Positions 1-8,094 are shown, counted from the first letter of the stretch. The stretch is 32,383 nt of DNA from Nitrososphaerota archaeon (GCA_017610265.1 JAFCCH010000005.1:1-32383); one strand, 5' to 3'. Numbers and translations: made by a program. The notes: generated by a model from the sequence alone, not told the origin.

Positions 1-269
1 AAGAAGATTTGGGCATTTTTTTCGCCTGAAAACTCGGTAAGAGGCTTTAGGGCTTTTTCCAAATTGGCTTCTTCTTTTACTGCTTTGGCAACTGCCTCAA
101 AAAGCCCTTTGTCTTTGAGCATTTTTACCATTCTTTTCCTAATATTTGGAAATCTGCTTACCCCCATGTAAAAATAGCTTTGAATAGCTGGAGGAAGGTG
201 TTTTAGGGCGTAAATGGATTTGTCTCTGTTTGAAAAAAAGTAGTCTATTACCGCTTCTTCGTCCCCCAT
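1..269 (-). CDS. ThyX-like (FAD-dependent thymidylate synthase family) protein, N-terminal part, cut by window edge
   Basis: An open frame runs from an ATG at 269 down to the left edge without a stop, giving 89 complete residues beginning MGDEEAVIDYFFSNRDKS. The stretch SNRDKSIYALKHLPP, followed by a region ending GVSRFPNIRKR, resembles the segment 'TNxDxxVFALxNLPEVVKxALFxRYSRSP' known from the long, tandem-type ThyX proteins of archaea and some bacteria. Catalytic residues of ThyX (RHRxxSxNExSxRY) would lie outside the window, so the call rests only on this N-terminal similarity. A TATTTAAA box 24-31 bases before the ATG and the lack of a Shine-Dalgarno sequence suggest a leaderless transcript. 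It is divergent from the dikinase gene. Confidence 0.5.
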   Translation of the reverse strand, partial: MGDEEAVIDYFFSNRDKSIYALKHLPPAIQSYFYMGVSRFPNIRKRMVKMLKDKGLFEAVAKAVKEEANLEKALKPLTEFSGEKNAQIF

Positions 270-292
270 AAGCCAAATAATGGTATAAACTC

Positions 293-300
293 TTTAAATA
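293..300 (-). promoter_or_regulatory. TATA box for the ThyX-like gene
   Basis: TATTTAAA on the minus strand, centred about 27 bases before the ATG at 269, which is the spacing expected for an archaeal leaderless promoter. Confidence 0.45.
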
Positions 301-331
301 ATAATCTTGGCTTTTTGGGGCCTTTTGCATC

Positions 332-340
332 TATTTAAAA
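332..340 (+). promoter_or_regulatory. candidate TATA box for ppdK
   Basis: TATTTAAAA on the plus strand. Transcription would start near 362, giving a leader of roughly 75 bases that contains the Shine-Dalgarno sequence at 427-434. TTAATTAA at 359-366 is a second possible box. Confidence 0.35.
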
Positions 341-426
341 GACTTTTTTTCAGAAAATTAATTAATCAGAGAGCCTAATAAAAGGAAACCATTTTTTTGT
401 GATTAAAAAATTGTTAAGCTAAGCTA

Positions 427-434
427 GAGGTGAT
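427..434 (+). promoter_or_regulatory. Shine-Dalgarno sequence deciding the ppdK start
   Basis: GAGGTGAT ends four bases before a TTG at 439. A GTG at 430 lies inside this motif and has no Shine-Dalgarno sequence of its own, so TTG at 439 is the better start. Confidence 0.55.
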
Positions 435-438
435 TTAT

Positions 439-3084
439 TTGACAGAAAAACAATGGGTTTACTCTTTTGACGAAGTAAAAGGAGCAAACACACAGGAATG
501 GATTTTTAAGTTGGGAAACAAGGGCGCACAGCTTGCAGAAATGACTGAATCAAAGCTGCCTGTTCCACAGGGTTTCACAATTACAACAGAGGCCTGCAAC
601 CAGTTTTATGACGAGGGCAAGAAATGGCCTTCTGGACTTGAAAAGCAGGTTAAGGAAAAGCTTGAAAAGCTTGAAAAGCAGATGAAGAAAGAGCTTGGAG
701 GCAAGGAAAGCCCGCTATTTTTGTCTGTTCGATCAGGATCATATGTTTCAATGCCTGGAATGATGGACACTGTTCTAAACCTTGGCATGAACGATGAGAC
801 TGTTGAAATCTTTGCAAAAAAGACTGGAAACGAAAGGGCAGCTTATGATAGCTACAGGCGTTTTATCACAATGTTTGGCGACGTTGTCATGGAAGTTAAG
901 CACGCTCTTTTTGAGGAAATTCTTGACGCTGCAAAGGAAGCAAAAGGTGTCAAAATTGACACAGACCTTAGCGCAGAAGACCTTAAGGCACTAATTCCAA
1001 AGTACAAGGAGCTTGTGAAAAAGGAAGCAGGAGAAGACTTTCCACAGGATCCATGGGAACAGTTGAAACTTTCAATAAACGCTGTTTTTAACAGCTGGAA
1101 TGTTCCAAGGGCAATTGCCTATAGGAGAATCAACAATTTGAGAAAAGACGCAGGCACCGGAGTTAATGTGCAGGCAATGGTTTTCGGAAACATGGGCGAA
1201 ACATCTGGAACAGGTGTTTCTTTCACCAGAAACCCTGCAAACGGAACAAAGGAACATTACGGAGAATTTTTGATTAACGCACAGGGCGAAGACGTTGTTG
1301 CAGGAATCAGGACTCCAAGGCCTGTTGATGAATTGAAAGAGGTTTTGCCAGAAGTCTACAAAGAACTTTTGGAAATTTATGAAACTCTTGAAAAGCACTA
1401 CAAGGACTTGCAGGACTTTGAGTTCACAATTGAGGACAAAAAGCTCTACTTGCTTCAGACAAGGAATGGAAAAAGAACTGCTCAGGCAGCTATAAAGATC
1501 GCGGTTGACATGGAAAAAGAAAAGCTTTTGACAAAAGAAGAAGCAATTCTAAAAGTAAAACCAGCGCAGCTTGACCAGCTTTTGCACAAGCAGCTTGATG
1601 AAGTTGCAAAGAAGAAAGAGGAAGCAATCACAAAGGGACTGCCTGCCTCTCCTGGTGCAGCTGTTGGAAAAGCAGTTTTTACAGCCGAAAAGGCAAAGGA
1701 ACTGTTTGAAGCAAATTCCAAGGAAAAATTAATCCTTGTAAGAACAGAAACCAGCCCTGAAGACATTGAGGGAATGCATGCAGCACAGGGAATTCTAACT
1801 GCTAGAGGCGGAATGACAAGCCACGCTGCTGTTGTTGCCAGAGGAATGGGCAAGTGTTGTGTTGCTGGAGCAGGAGACATTACAGTAAACGAAAAAGAGG
1901 GCTTTTTCACAGTCGGCGAATTAAAGGTTAATGATGGCGACTGGCTTTCAATTGACGGAAGCACAGGAGAAGTCTTTGAAGGACAGATTCCTTTGGTTGA
2001 GCCAACTCTTTCAGGGGACTTTGAAACCCTTATGGGCTGGGCAGACTCTTTCAGGACAATGAAGGTTAAGACCAACGCTGACACTCCAAAGGACGCAAAG
2101 ATTGCCCTAGAATTCGGCGCAGAAGGAATAGGTCTTGTAAGAACAGAACACATGTTCTTTGAGGGAGCAAGAATTAAGGCAGTTAGAGAAATGATTCTTT
2201 CAGAAAATCTGGAGGGAAGAAAGAACGCTTTGGCAAAGCTTTTGCCATTCCAGAAAGAGGACTTTTCAGGAATCTTTGAGGTAATGGACAAATTGCCTGT
2301 CATCATAAGGCTTTTGGACCCTCCACTGCACGAGTTCCTTCCACACGAAGACAAGGACATTGAAGAACTTGCATCAGAAATGGGTGTTTCAGTTGAAAAG
2401 CTGAAGCAGACAGCAGCTTCATTGCACGAATTCAACCCAATGCTTGGATTCAGAGGATGCAGGCTTGGAATGGTCTACCCTGAAATCAACGAGATGCAGG
2501 CCACTGCAATTTTCCAGGCTGCTCTTGAGCAGAAGGAAAAGGGTGTCACTCCAAACCCTTGGATTGAAGTGCCTCTTGTCGGAAATGTCAAGGAATTCCT
2601 TAAGATAAAGGAAATCATCAAGAAAGCTGCAGTAGACACAGGTGCAGAGGGAAAAATTGACTACAAGATTGGAACTATGGTTGAAGTGCCAAGAGCTGCT
2701 TTGACTGCAGACAAGCTTGCACCAGAAGTTGAGTTCCTTTCATTTGGAACCAATGACCTTACTCAGATGACCTGTGGTTTCAGCAGAGATGACGCAGCCA
2801 AATTCCTCAAGCCATATGTTGAGGACCTTGACGTCTACAAAAGAGATCCTTTCCAAAGCATTGATCAGGAAGGAGTCGGCCTTTTGATGGAAATCTGTGT
2901 TGAGAAAGCAAGAAAAGCCAATCCAAAGATTGAGATTGGAATTTGCGGAGAGCACGGTGGAGATCCAGAATCTGTGGAATTCTGCCACAGAATTGGCTTG
3001 AACGATGTTTCATGCAGCCCTTTCAGGGTTCCAATCGCAAGGCTTGCAGCAGCACAGGCAGCAATCAAGGACAAGAAGAAGTAA
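439..3084 (+). CDS. ppdK: Pyruvate, phosphate dikinase (EC 2.7.9.1)
   Basis: Interconverts pyruvate, ATP and phosphate with phosphoenolpyruvate, AMP and pyrophosphate in the cytosol, linking glycolysis and gluconeogenesis. The 881 residues match the family's usual length (about 870-890). Three parts are visible: an N-terminal ATP-grasp domain (NKGAQLAEMTESKLPVPQGFT near the start, SVRSGSYVSMPGMMDTVLNLG around residue 100); the phosphohistidine swivel domain with GGMTSHAAVVARGMG, whose His is codon 1822-1824; and a C-terminal PEP/pyruvate TIM barrel with GFRGCRLG, SFGTNDLTQ and the catalytic Cys in GICGEHGGDP at codon 2944-2946. All key residues are present. The gene stands alone, between its own leader and a poly-T terminator. 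GTG at 430 would add three residues. Confidence 0.97.
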   Translation: MTEKQWVYSFDEVKGANTQEWIFKLGNKGAQLAEMTESKLPVPQGFTITTEACNQFYDEGKKWPSGLEKQVKEKLEKLEKQMKKELGGKESPLFLSVRSGSYVSMPGMMDTVLNLGMNDETVEIFAKKTGNERAAYDSYRRFITMFGDVVMEVKHALFEEILDAAKEAKGVKIDTDLSAEDLKALIPKYKELVKKEAGEDFPQDPWEQLKLSINAVFNSWNVPRAIAYRRINNLRKDAGTGVNVQAMVFGNMGETSGTGVSFTRNPANGTKEHYGEFLINAQGEDVVAGIRTPRPVDELKEVLPEVYKELLEIYETLEKHYKDLQDFEFTIEDKKLYLLQTRNGKRTAQAAIKIAVDMEKEKLLTKEEAILKVKPAQLDQLLHKQLDEVAKKKEEAITKGLPASPGAAVGKAVFTAEKAKELFEANSKEKLILVRTETSPEDIEGMHAAQGILTARGGMTSHAAVVARGMGKCCVAGAGDITVNEKEGFFTVGELKVNDGDWLSIDGSTGEVFEGQIPLVEPTLSGDFETLMGWADSFRTMKVKTNADTPKDAKIALEFGAEGIGLVRTEHMFFEGARIKAVREMILSENLEGRKNALAKLLPFQKEDFSGIFEVMDKLPVIIRLLDPPLHEFLPHEDKDIEELASEMGVSVEKLKQTAASLHEFNPMLGFRGCRLGMVYPEINEMQATAIFQAALEQKEKGVTPNPWIEVPLVGNVKEFLKIKEIIKKAAVDTGAEGKIDYKIGTMVEVPRAALTADKLAPEVEFLSFGTNDLTQMTCGFSRDDAAKFLKPYVEDLDVYKRDPFQSIDQEGVGLLMEICVEKARKANPKIEIGICGEHGGDPESVEFCHRIGLNDVSCSPFRVPIARLAAAQAAIKDKKK

Positions 3085-3128
3085 GGGGGTTTTCCCCTTC
3101 TTTTTTTATTTTTTTTTTTTTTTTTTTT
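3083..3128 (+). terminator. Terminator after ppdK
   Basis: A short AAGGGG/CCCCTT hairpin begins in the stop codon and is followed by a nearly pure T tract to 3128. Archaeal RNA polymerase stops on such T tracts. Confidence 0.75.
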
Positions 3129-3158
3129 GAAATTTATTGTTTGTTTTTTTTTCAAAAT

Positions 3159-4022
3159 CTAAAGATTGCTGTCTTTTTTACTAAATTCGTGTTCAATTTT
3201 TGTTCTTTCAGAACTGTAAAACAATTTTCGCCTGTTCATTTCTCTTTTCATCCTGCCTAAAATTTTTTTAAGGTCTTTGTCAATTGCTTTTCTTTCAAGA
3301 TATGCATATAATTTTTCACCAGATTGTGTAAGATTAAAATATTGATATGTGAGAGCATATTCTGCAAGCAAAGACTGCCTAAGATATTCAATTGCATTTA
3401 TTTTTCCGAATGAGTATATGTCAGCCAATTCTTTAATGCGCTTGTTTGTCCTTTTAATTTGTGTTTCAAGGCCCATTCCTGCAAGCGAAACCTTTTGCTT
3501 GTATATTGCATATTTTTTATCATGACTTACCTTAAGCCTCACCAAAAGCTCGCCAAACTGTGCCAGTTTTCCTGCTTTTCCAAAGTCTTTCATTCTCCCA
3601 AAAAACATCCATTCAGAATTTATTTCCGCCTTTAAATCCTTCATTGCAAGCACTCTTCGAATCGCGTTCCAGTCCTTTTTATTTAACGACATTTTTGTTG
3701 CAACAGCACGCATTTTCAAAAAGCTTTCCTTAACCTCCAACGTCTTTTTCGTGTTTTTCTGAGCATTAATCAGCATTTCAAGAAGCTTTTTAGGCGTTGC
3801 CTTTCCGCTTAACAAATAGTTTTCAATTGCCTGCCAATTTTTTACATTTTGCCTTTTGCTTTTACGCCATTGGCTCAAGGGCTTTGACAGGACTTTTACT
3901 ATCCGTTCCCTTGCTCTGCTTTGTCTGTAAATGCCAGGGTGTTTTTTTCTAAAGGTCGCTGATTCCTTTTCCCAATATTTTTTTTCAGCGTTTGGATTTT
4001 CAGGCTTTTTTCTTTTTGCCAT
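3159..4022 (-). CDS. Hypothetical basic protein, last gene of a three-gene operon
   Basis: The 287 residues are very rich in Lys and Arg (it begins MAKRKKPENPNAEKKYWEKES) with no signal peptide or membrane segment, so it is probably cytosolic and may bind nucleic acid; that is inference from charge alone. Long predicted helices dominate, for example around residues 40-130 and 180-260. I do not recognise a family. Its ATG lies one base after the stop of the split-barrel gene, which argues for cotranscription with that gene and the Cas4-like nuclease upstream. It converges with ppdK, from which it is separated by the poly-T terminator. Confidence 0.75.
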   Translation of the reverse strand: MAKRKKPENPNAEKKYWEKESATFRKKHPGIYRQSRARERIVKVLSKPLSQWRKSKRQNVKNWQAIENYLLSGKATPKKLLEMLINAQKNTKKTLEVKESFLKMRAVATKMSLNKKDWNAIRRVLAMKDLKAEINSEWMFFGRMKDFGKAGKLAQFGELLVRLKVSHDKKYAIYKQKVSLAGMGLETQIKRTNKRIKELADIYSFGKINAIEYLRQSLLAEYALTYQYFNLTQSGEKLYAYLERKAIDKDLKKILGRMKREMNRRKLFYSSERTKIEHEFSKKDSNL

Positions 4023-4023
4023 T

Positions 4024-4428
4024 TTAATCTTCTTCTATTGTTTCAGCGCCACAATATATTTCTTCAACATTCATTAAAACGGCTGCTTTTGGAACCATTT
4101 CCGATTTTGATTCCCTAATTCTTGTTTCCTTAACCCATTTAACACATTCTTCAAAAACATTTCCTTTTTTATGAATTTCAACACTTCCCTTTAACTGGTA
4201 TGCCTTTCCTGTTTCCTTGTCCAAAACAAGACTAGTCATTTTTGGGTTTTCAAGCAGATTTTTTTCGGTTTTGAAAAATTTGTTGTTTGCAACCATTAGC
4301 TGTGTTTCGCTGTATACTTTAAGAAATACAACATAAATCAAATTAGGGCTGCCTTTACTTGAAGCTGTTGCCACCAAATGTAGCTTTTGTCCTTCTATAG
4401 CTTTCAGAACCTTTTCAGGAATTTTCAT
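4024..4428 (-). CDS. Pyridoxamine 5'-phosphate oxidase-like FMN-binding split-barrel protein
   Basis: A 134-residue protein of the PNPOx-like split-barrel fold. The pattern KVLKAIEGQKLHLVATASSKGSPNLIYVVF and then TEKNLLENPKMTSLVLD, YQLKGSVEIHKKG is typical of the small single-domain members that bind FMN or another flavin. The substrate cannot be told from the sequence; members act as flavin reductases, oxidases or cofactor-binding proteins. The start is well supported by a strong purine-rich Shine-Dalgarno sequence (GGAGGAGGAG on the minus strand) just upstream. It sits 24 bases after the Cas4-like gene and one base before the basic protein gene. Confidence 0.8.
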   Translation of the reverse strand: MKIPEKVLKAIEGQKLHLVATASSKGSPNLIYVVFLKVYSETQLMVANNKFFKTEKNLLENPKMTSLVLDKETGKAYQLKGSVEIHKKGNVFEECVKWVKETRIRESKSEMVPKAAVLMNVEEIYCGAETIEED

Positions 4429-4452
4429 TCAATCTCCTCCTCCTTAGTGTAT

Positions 4453-5115
4453 TCATGCTTCGTTTTTTTCGCATTTTTCTGAATATTCACAGAAGCGGCA
4501 AAGCCAGTTCTTTTTCTGGTTTTTTTTGGCTTCGTCAATTGGCAAAAGCTTGGATGTTAAAAGCTGGTGAAGCTGGCCAAACCTTTTCATGATTTCGTCA
4601 ACTTCTTCCTTACTGTATTCAATTTCAAATTGCTTGCTTTGCAAATTCCCCTTGTCAACATACAAAACAATTCCGTTGTGAATTCCTGTTGCATGCATGT
4701 AAAGCTGTAATTGCATAACATGGCTCTCACTGGCCTCTCTTACATAGTCAATTCCCTTGGTTGACTTTACTTCAACAACAATGGTTTTTCCGCTTGCCTT
4801 TACAAGGACGAGGTCGTCAACCCTTCCGCTAATTACAAAGTCATCTGTTTCAATCTTTAGCGGAAATTCGCTTTGAAGAAGCTGAACATCCTTGTTTTTT
4901 TCGCTTTCAAGCACGTTTACAACAAAGTCGTGCATTATGTTTCCCATTTCAAAAATCTTAAGCAATTCTGGTTGAATTTCTTTTGGGTAAAAATAACCAT
5001 ACCAGACCTTTCTGATGCAGCCGCCTATCTCGCTTGGGTAATACCTTCCAATAGACTTTGTGTGGCTGCTTACTCTTCTAAGGTGATTTGTCACCATGTC
5101 GTTAAAATCAAACAT
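4453..5115 (-). CDS. Cas4/RecB-like PD-(D/E)XK nuclease with four-Cys Fe-S site
   Basis: A 220-residue predicted DNA exonuclease of the Cas4/RecB nuclease family. All the signature positions are visible: His62 (GNIMHDF), Asp100 (GRVDD), Glu115 and Lys117 (VEVKS), and the QxxxY motif Gln135-Tyr139. Cys33 (GGCIRKVWYG) and the C-terminal cluster Cys206, Cys209 and Cys215 (C-x2-C-x5-C) match the four ligands of the 4Fe-4S cluster in Cas4. No CRISPR array or other cas gene lies in the window, so it is a stand-alone Cas4-like protein, perhaps used in DNA repair. It is first of three minus-strand genes. A TATA-like box lies about 35-45 bases before the ATG. Confidence 0.85.
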   Translation of the reverse strand: MFDFNDMVTNHLRRVSSHTKSIGRYYPSEIGGCIRKVWYGYFYPKEIQPELLKIFEMGNIMHDFVVNVLESEKNKDVQLLQSEFPLKIETDDFVISGRVDDLVLVKASGKTIVVEVKSTKGIDYVREASESHVMQLQLYMHATGIHNGIVLYVDKGNLQSKQFEIEYSKEEVDEIMKRFGQLHQLLTSKLLPIDEAKKNQKKNWLCRFCEYSEKCEKNEA

Positions 5116-5148
5116 TTTCTTCTCACAAAGAACTTTTGCTAGAAAGGG

Positions 5149-5158
5149 TTTTTTAAGC
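5149..5158 (-). promoter_or_regulatory. TATA-like box for the Cas4-like operon
   Basis: GCTTAAAAAA on the minus strand, about 35-45 bases before the ATG at 5115, leaving a leader of about ten bases. Confidence 0.4.
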
Positions 5159-5199
5159 TTCTTGGAGACTGGGTTTCCATTGAAAGTTATTCTTATCTC

Positions 5200-5207
5200 T
5201 TTAAATC
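5200..5207 (+). promoter_or_regulatory. TATA box for the coiled-coil gene
   Basis: TTTAAATC centred about 30 bases before the ATG at 5234. No Shine-Dalgarno sequence precedes that ATG, so a leaderless transcript is likely. The box rules out the earlier in-frame ATG at 5096 as the start. Confidence 0.55.
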
Positions 5208-5233
5208 CCTTTTACTGCCTATTTTTTATTGAA

Positions 5234-6529
5234 ATGGGGTTTTTGGGAAAAATTTTTGGCAATGGCAAACCCAAGAGGGTTGAGCTCGAACTTGAAAAAG
5301 CAGACTCTTTTCTTGAAAAAGAGCTTTCTGGAAAGAGAAAAAGCCTTCTTGACAAAAGTGCCGGAAAGCTTGCAGAAATAAAGCATCTTTTGAGAGAAAC
5401 TGAGGCCTCCCTCAAAGGGCTTGAGCAGGCAAAGGCGGTTGAAAGAGGGGGCAAAAGAGCAAGGCTTGACAAGATTGCAGGAACCGCCAAGTCAAATGTC
5501 TTGAAGCAGCTTCATTCCCTTGTTGACAAATTAAGTCCTCCAAACACCTCTGACCTTTTTCAAATAAGAGAATACTGTTTTGAATCCCTTCAGATACTGC
5601 AGCAGTCGGGAAATTTTGTGAAAAATGTTGCCTATGCTGGAATTTCCTTCAAGGACGAAATGAAACTTATTGGAACCCATGTAAAGCATTTGAACAAGGC
5701 ATTTATTTCTCTAAAAGAGCTTTTCGAAGAAAACAAGGTAGTTTTCCTAAAACAGGGTTTTGACAAAAAGCTTGCTGAAATAGCTTCCGTGGAAAAGTCT
5801 GTTGACTCAAGTGAAAAAGACCTTGTCTCCCTCTTAAAGAAACTGGAGCAGGAGGGTCTTGAGGAAAGCAGGTTCAAAACAAAATTGGAAAAATTAAGGG
5901 GAGGTGACGAATTCAGGAGCATTGATTCACTGAACGAGAAAAAGGCTGAACTCCTAAGAAAAAAGCAGAATGCAAAAACAGAACTCTTGGACCTGTTTGC
6001 AAAGATTGAGAAACCATTGCACAGGCTTGACAAGGCTGTTAGTGCGAGAAAGGTTTTTCTTGAGGGAAAGCGTGCTTCTTTCTTGCACGAGCTCTTGCTA
6101 AATCCTTTTCGCGCCCTGAAACTTGATCCAAAGGCCGAAATTTTGAAGCAAGTTTTGCTTGAAACCAAGAAAGCAATTGACTCAGGCTTAATTGAATTAA
6201 AGGACCGGGAAAAAGAAAAAAAGCTCAATGTTTTGCAGGAGCTTCTTTCGTTTGATTTTTTCAGTGAGGCCTTTTGGAAATTTAACGGCTTTGATTCAGA
6301 CATTCTTGCAATTGAAAAAAAGCTTGCCGAACTTCCAGCTCTTAGGGAAGAAACAGCGCTTCTTGCCTCTTTGAGGTTGGCAGAACAAAGTCTTTCTGTA
6401 ACAAGGGAAAGCATTGCGAAAAAAGAGGGCTCTGTTAAGAAAACAAGGCAGTCAATAAGGGAAACAAAACTTGAAATTCAAAACCTTTTGTCAAAGGCAA
6501 CAGAAAAAGAAGTTGTTCTCAAGGTTTAA
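5234..6529 (+). CDS. Coiled-coil protein of unknown function
   Basis: The 431 residues are mostly long charged helices with heptad-like spacing, roughly residues 15-85, 165-260 and 370-430, and lack membrane segments. It starts MGFLGKIFGNGKPKRVE. An open frame extends upstream to an ATG at 5096, but that would place the promoter inside the gene and overlap the divergent nuclease start, so I prefer 5234. I see no catalytic motif; a structural or scaffold role is only a guess from the coiled coil. Its last 11 bases overlap the end of the convergent degenerate KaiC-like gene. Confidence 0.7.
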   Translation: MGFLGKIFGNGKPKRVELELEKADSFLEKELSGKRKSLLDKSAGKLAEIKHLLRETEASLKGLEQAKAVERGGKRARLDKIAGTAKSNVLKQLHSLVDKLSPPNTSDLFQIREYCFESLQILQQSGNFVKNVAYAGISFKDEMKLIGTHVKHLNKAFISLKELFEENKVVFLKQGFDKKLAEIASVEKSVDSSEKDLVSLLKKLEQEGLEESRFKTKLEKLRGGDEFRSIDSLNEKKAELLRKKQNAKTELLDLFAKIEKPLHRLDKAVSARKVFLEGKRASFLHELLLNPFRALKLDPKAEILKQVLLETKKAIDSGLIELKDREKEKKLNVLQELLSFDFFSEAFWKFNGFDSDILAIEKKLAELPALREETALLASLRLAEQSLSVTRESIAKKEGSVKKTRQSIRETKLEIQNLLSKATEKEVVLKV

Positions 6530-7169
6530 TTTGTGGAGTGGGCTTTATTACTTTGTCACTAAACTGTGACAAAACATTCATTACTTCCGGCCTTGTCTTG
6601 TCCATTATTGTGAAAACGCACTGAAAGTCTAAACTTTTCAATCTTTCCCCTAGCCTGTGGACAAACTTTTCAACATTTTTTTCCGCATTGTAAACCATCA
6701 TTGTTGAAATGCTGTCAAGAATAAAGAAATGTTTTCCAGGTGGAAGCTTTTCAACAAAGTCGGAAATTTGGGCCTCCGTTTCTGTCAGGTCCTGCGGTGA
6801 ATCCACAAAAGTCATGTTTGCAATCTTTTTTGCAGCTTCTCCGCTCTTTCTTGAGATTGCGTCAACCACAAAAAGATTAGTGCAGTCCACACCGTTCTTT
6901 TCCAGAACAGCTTTCAAATCTTCTCCGCTCTTGTTTAATGTAACAAAAATTCCGGATTCTCCTTTTTTGATAAAATTTTTCACAAGGTTGGAAATAAGCA
7001 GTTCGTTGTCGTCCCTTTGAGTAATAAACAGGGCAACATATTTCATAGGCAGTTCTTCAAGCCTTTTCTCTATCTCAAGCCCAAGGCTCCCCCCCTGCTT
7101 AAGATAGTCCATGAGTTCATCAATGGTTTCTGCCTGAGTTTTCTTTTTAGGCGGCGTTAGCCCCGCCAT
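6519..7169 (-). CDS. KaiC-like RecA-fold protein lacking the P-loop
   Basis: A 216-residue protein with the RecA/KaiC fold as judged by its strand pattern: VALFITQRDD, GIFVTLNKSGEDLKAVLEKNGVD, LFVVDAIS and the Walker B-like strand HFFILDSISTMMVY. Where KaiC has GxPGSGKT this protein has ITQRDDNELLIS, so it should not bind ATP in the normal way. It follows the intact KaiC-like gene directly, with no base between stop and start codons, so the two are translated together and may form a complex in which this one is a regulatory partner. That pairing is inference. Confidence 0.7.
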   Translation of the reverse strand: MAGLTPPKKKTQAETIDELMDYLKQGGSLGLEIEKRLEELPMKYVALFITQRDDNELLISNLVKNFIKKGESGIFVTLNKSGEDLKAVLEKNGVDCTNLFVVDAISRKSGEAAKKIANMTFVDSPQDLTETEAQISDFVEKLPPGKHFFILDSISTMMVYNAEKNVEKFVHRLGERLKSLDFQCVFTIMDKTRPEVMNVLSQFSDKVIKPTPQIKP

Positions 7170-7868
7170 TTATCTCACTTCCTCAAACAGTTCCTGCTTT
7201 GCAAGCACCTTAATGCCCTCTCCAGTAATGCGGATAGGATGCAATTTTTCGCTTATTTTTGTACCACGCATTTTTAGGATTCCAATGCTTCTGATAAACC
7301 TATCCTCAAGCTTTGTGTGATACAGGAGAATAACTCCATCTGCAACATATTCCTCAAGGCCAAAAAGGCTGCTTTGTTTTTCAAGGCTTATCTCATTTGT
7401 GATAATTGCCGTACAGCCAATTCTTTTAAGCATTCTTCCAAGGGAAAGAATCCTTTTTCTTGCATCAAGTTCCCTTTCAAAGTATAATCTGAACACAACA
7501 CCTGGGTCAATAACAAGCCTTTTGGCTCCAAGCCTGCTTACCTCGTCTTCAATTGTGTTCTTCAATTTGTCAAAGTCGTATAATTCAACTGTAATAATGC
7601 TTACAAGCTTTTTCTCAATTAATGTCCTGAAATCCCAGTCAAAAAGTTCTGCAAAGCCAATTATTTCCTCGGCAGATTCCTCCAAAGAAATGTAGATTCC
7701 TGGCTCGTTGTATTTTATAACGCCGTTGTAAAGGTATTCCAGGACAAGTCCTGTCTTGCCTGAACCAGGGTCTCCGCTCACAACAACAAGATTGTTTTTA
7801 GGAATCCCCCCATAGAGTATTTCGTCAAGGCCAGGAACGCCTGTTTTTGTTCGGTATGGCTCAACCAT
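7170..7868 (-). CDS. KaiC-like ATPase (RecA superfamily)
   Basis: A 232-residue single-domain KaiC-like ATPase. GVPGLDEILYGGIP is the usual KaiC opening; Walker A is GDPGSGKT at residues 32-39 and RLVIDP supplies the Walker B aspartate. GIYISLEES matches the strand holding the catalytic glutamates. Such proteins are common in archaea and mostly act as regulators, but the target here is unknown. Start choice: AGGTG six bases before the ATG at 7868 is a good Shine-Dalgarno sequence, whereas a GTG at 7877, three codons earlier, lies within that motif. It is the first gene of a pair with the degenerate KaiC-like gene. A structured element lies about 100 bases upstream. Confidence 0.85.
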   Translation of the reverse strand: MVEPYRTKTGVPGLDEILYGGIPKNNLVVVSGDPGSGKTGLVLEYLYNGVIKYNEPGIYISLEESAEEIIGFAELFDWDFRTLIEKKLVSIITVELYDFDKLKNTIEDEVSRLGAKRLVIDPGVVFRLYFERELDARKRILSLGRMLKRIGCTAIITNEISLEKQSSLFGLEEYVADGVILLYHTKLEDRFIRSIGILKMRGTKISEKLHPIRITGEGIKVLAKQELFEEVR

Positions 7869-7965
7869 TCTTTGCACCTAATAATTTTTTCAATAAACTT
7901 GAAGATATAGGCATTAACTTCTTTAAAAAGATAACCTAACAAAGTTCCTGCTAAAATTAGAAAAG

Positions 7966-8057
7966 TGGCGTGGTTAAAACCACGCAAGTTAGAATTCAGA
8001 GCGAATCCCCCTAGCCAATCACCGTGGATTGACAACCTGTTACTCCCAACCACGCCA
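7966..8057. other. Structured inverted-repeat element with competing stems, unidentified
   Basis: TGGCGTGGTT (7966-7975) and AACCACGCCA (8048-8057) are a perfect 10-base inverted repeat 72 bases apart. A third piece, AACCACGC at 7977-7984, can pair with the left arm instead and makes a tight local hairpin. Inside is another small stem, CAATC/GATTG near 8017-8032. Read on the minus strand, the local hairpin is followed by a T-rich run, like a terminator, so the two pairings resemble an attenuator upstream of the KaiC-like gene. It could equally be a small noncoding RNA or a MITE. The total length and seven-base acceptor-like stem recall a tRNA, but no T-arm is present. Confidence 0.5.
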
Positions 8058-8074
8058 TTACCTATACTGCTTTT

Positions 8075-8094
8075 GAAAAATAAAACCATTGGTT
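8075..8094 (-). terminator. Terminator after the glycosyltransferase pair
   Basis: On the minus strand a small AACC/GGTT hairpin is followed by TTATTTTT, about 65 bases after the stop of the second glycosyltransferase. Confidence 0.45.

Noticed and set aside
139-330. 63-codon minus-strand frame
   Set aside because: It lies in another frame across the start and promoter of the ThyX-like gene, whose longer frame runs off the edge.
1482-2435. Long minus-strand frame (317 codons) opposite ppdK
   Set aside because: Antisense to a complete, well-conserved dikinase; low-complexity Ser/Phe-rich translation.
5096-5233. 46 extra N-terminal codons on the coiled-coil protein
   Set aside because: This stretch holds the TATA boxes of both divergent genes and overlaps the nuclease start; its translation is Phe-rich and unlike the rest of the protein.
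5632-6414. Minus-strand frame (260 codons) opposite the coiled-coil gene
   Set aside because: Ser/Phe-rich antisense shadow. The plus frame has a promoter at the right distance and charged-helix composition.
7967-8056. tRNA with long variable arm
   Set aside because: The seven-base acceptor-like stem and 90-base length fit, but neither strand has a TTCRA T-loop, a D-arm or a convincing anticodon arm.
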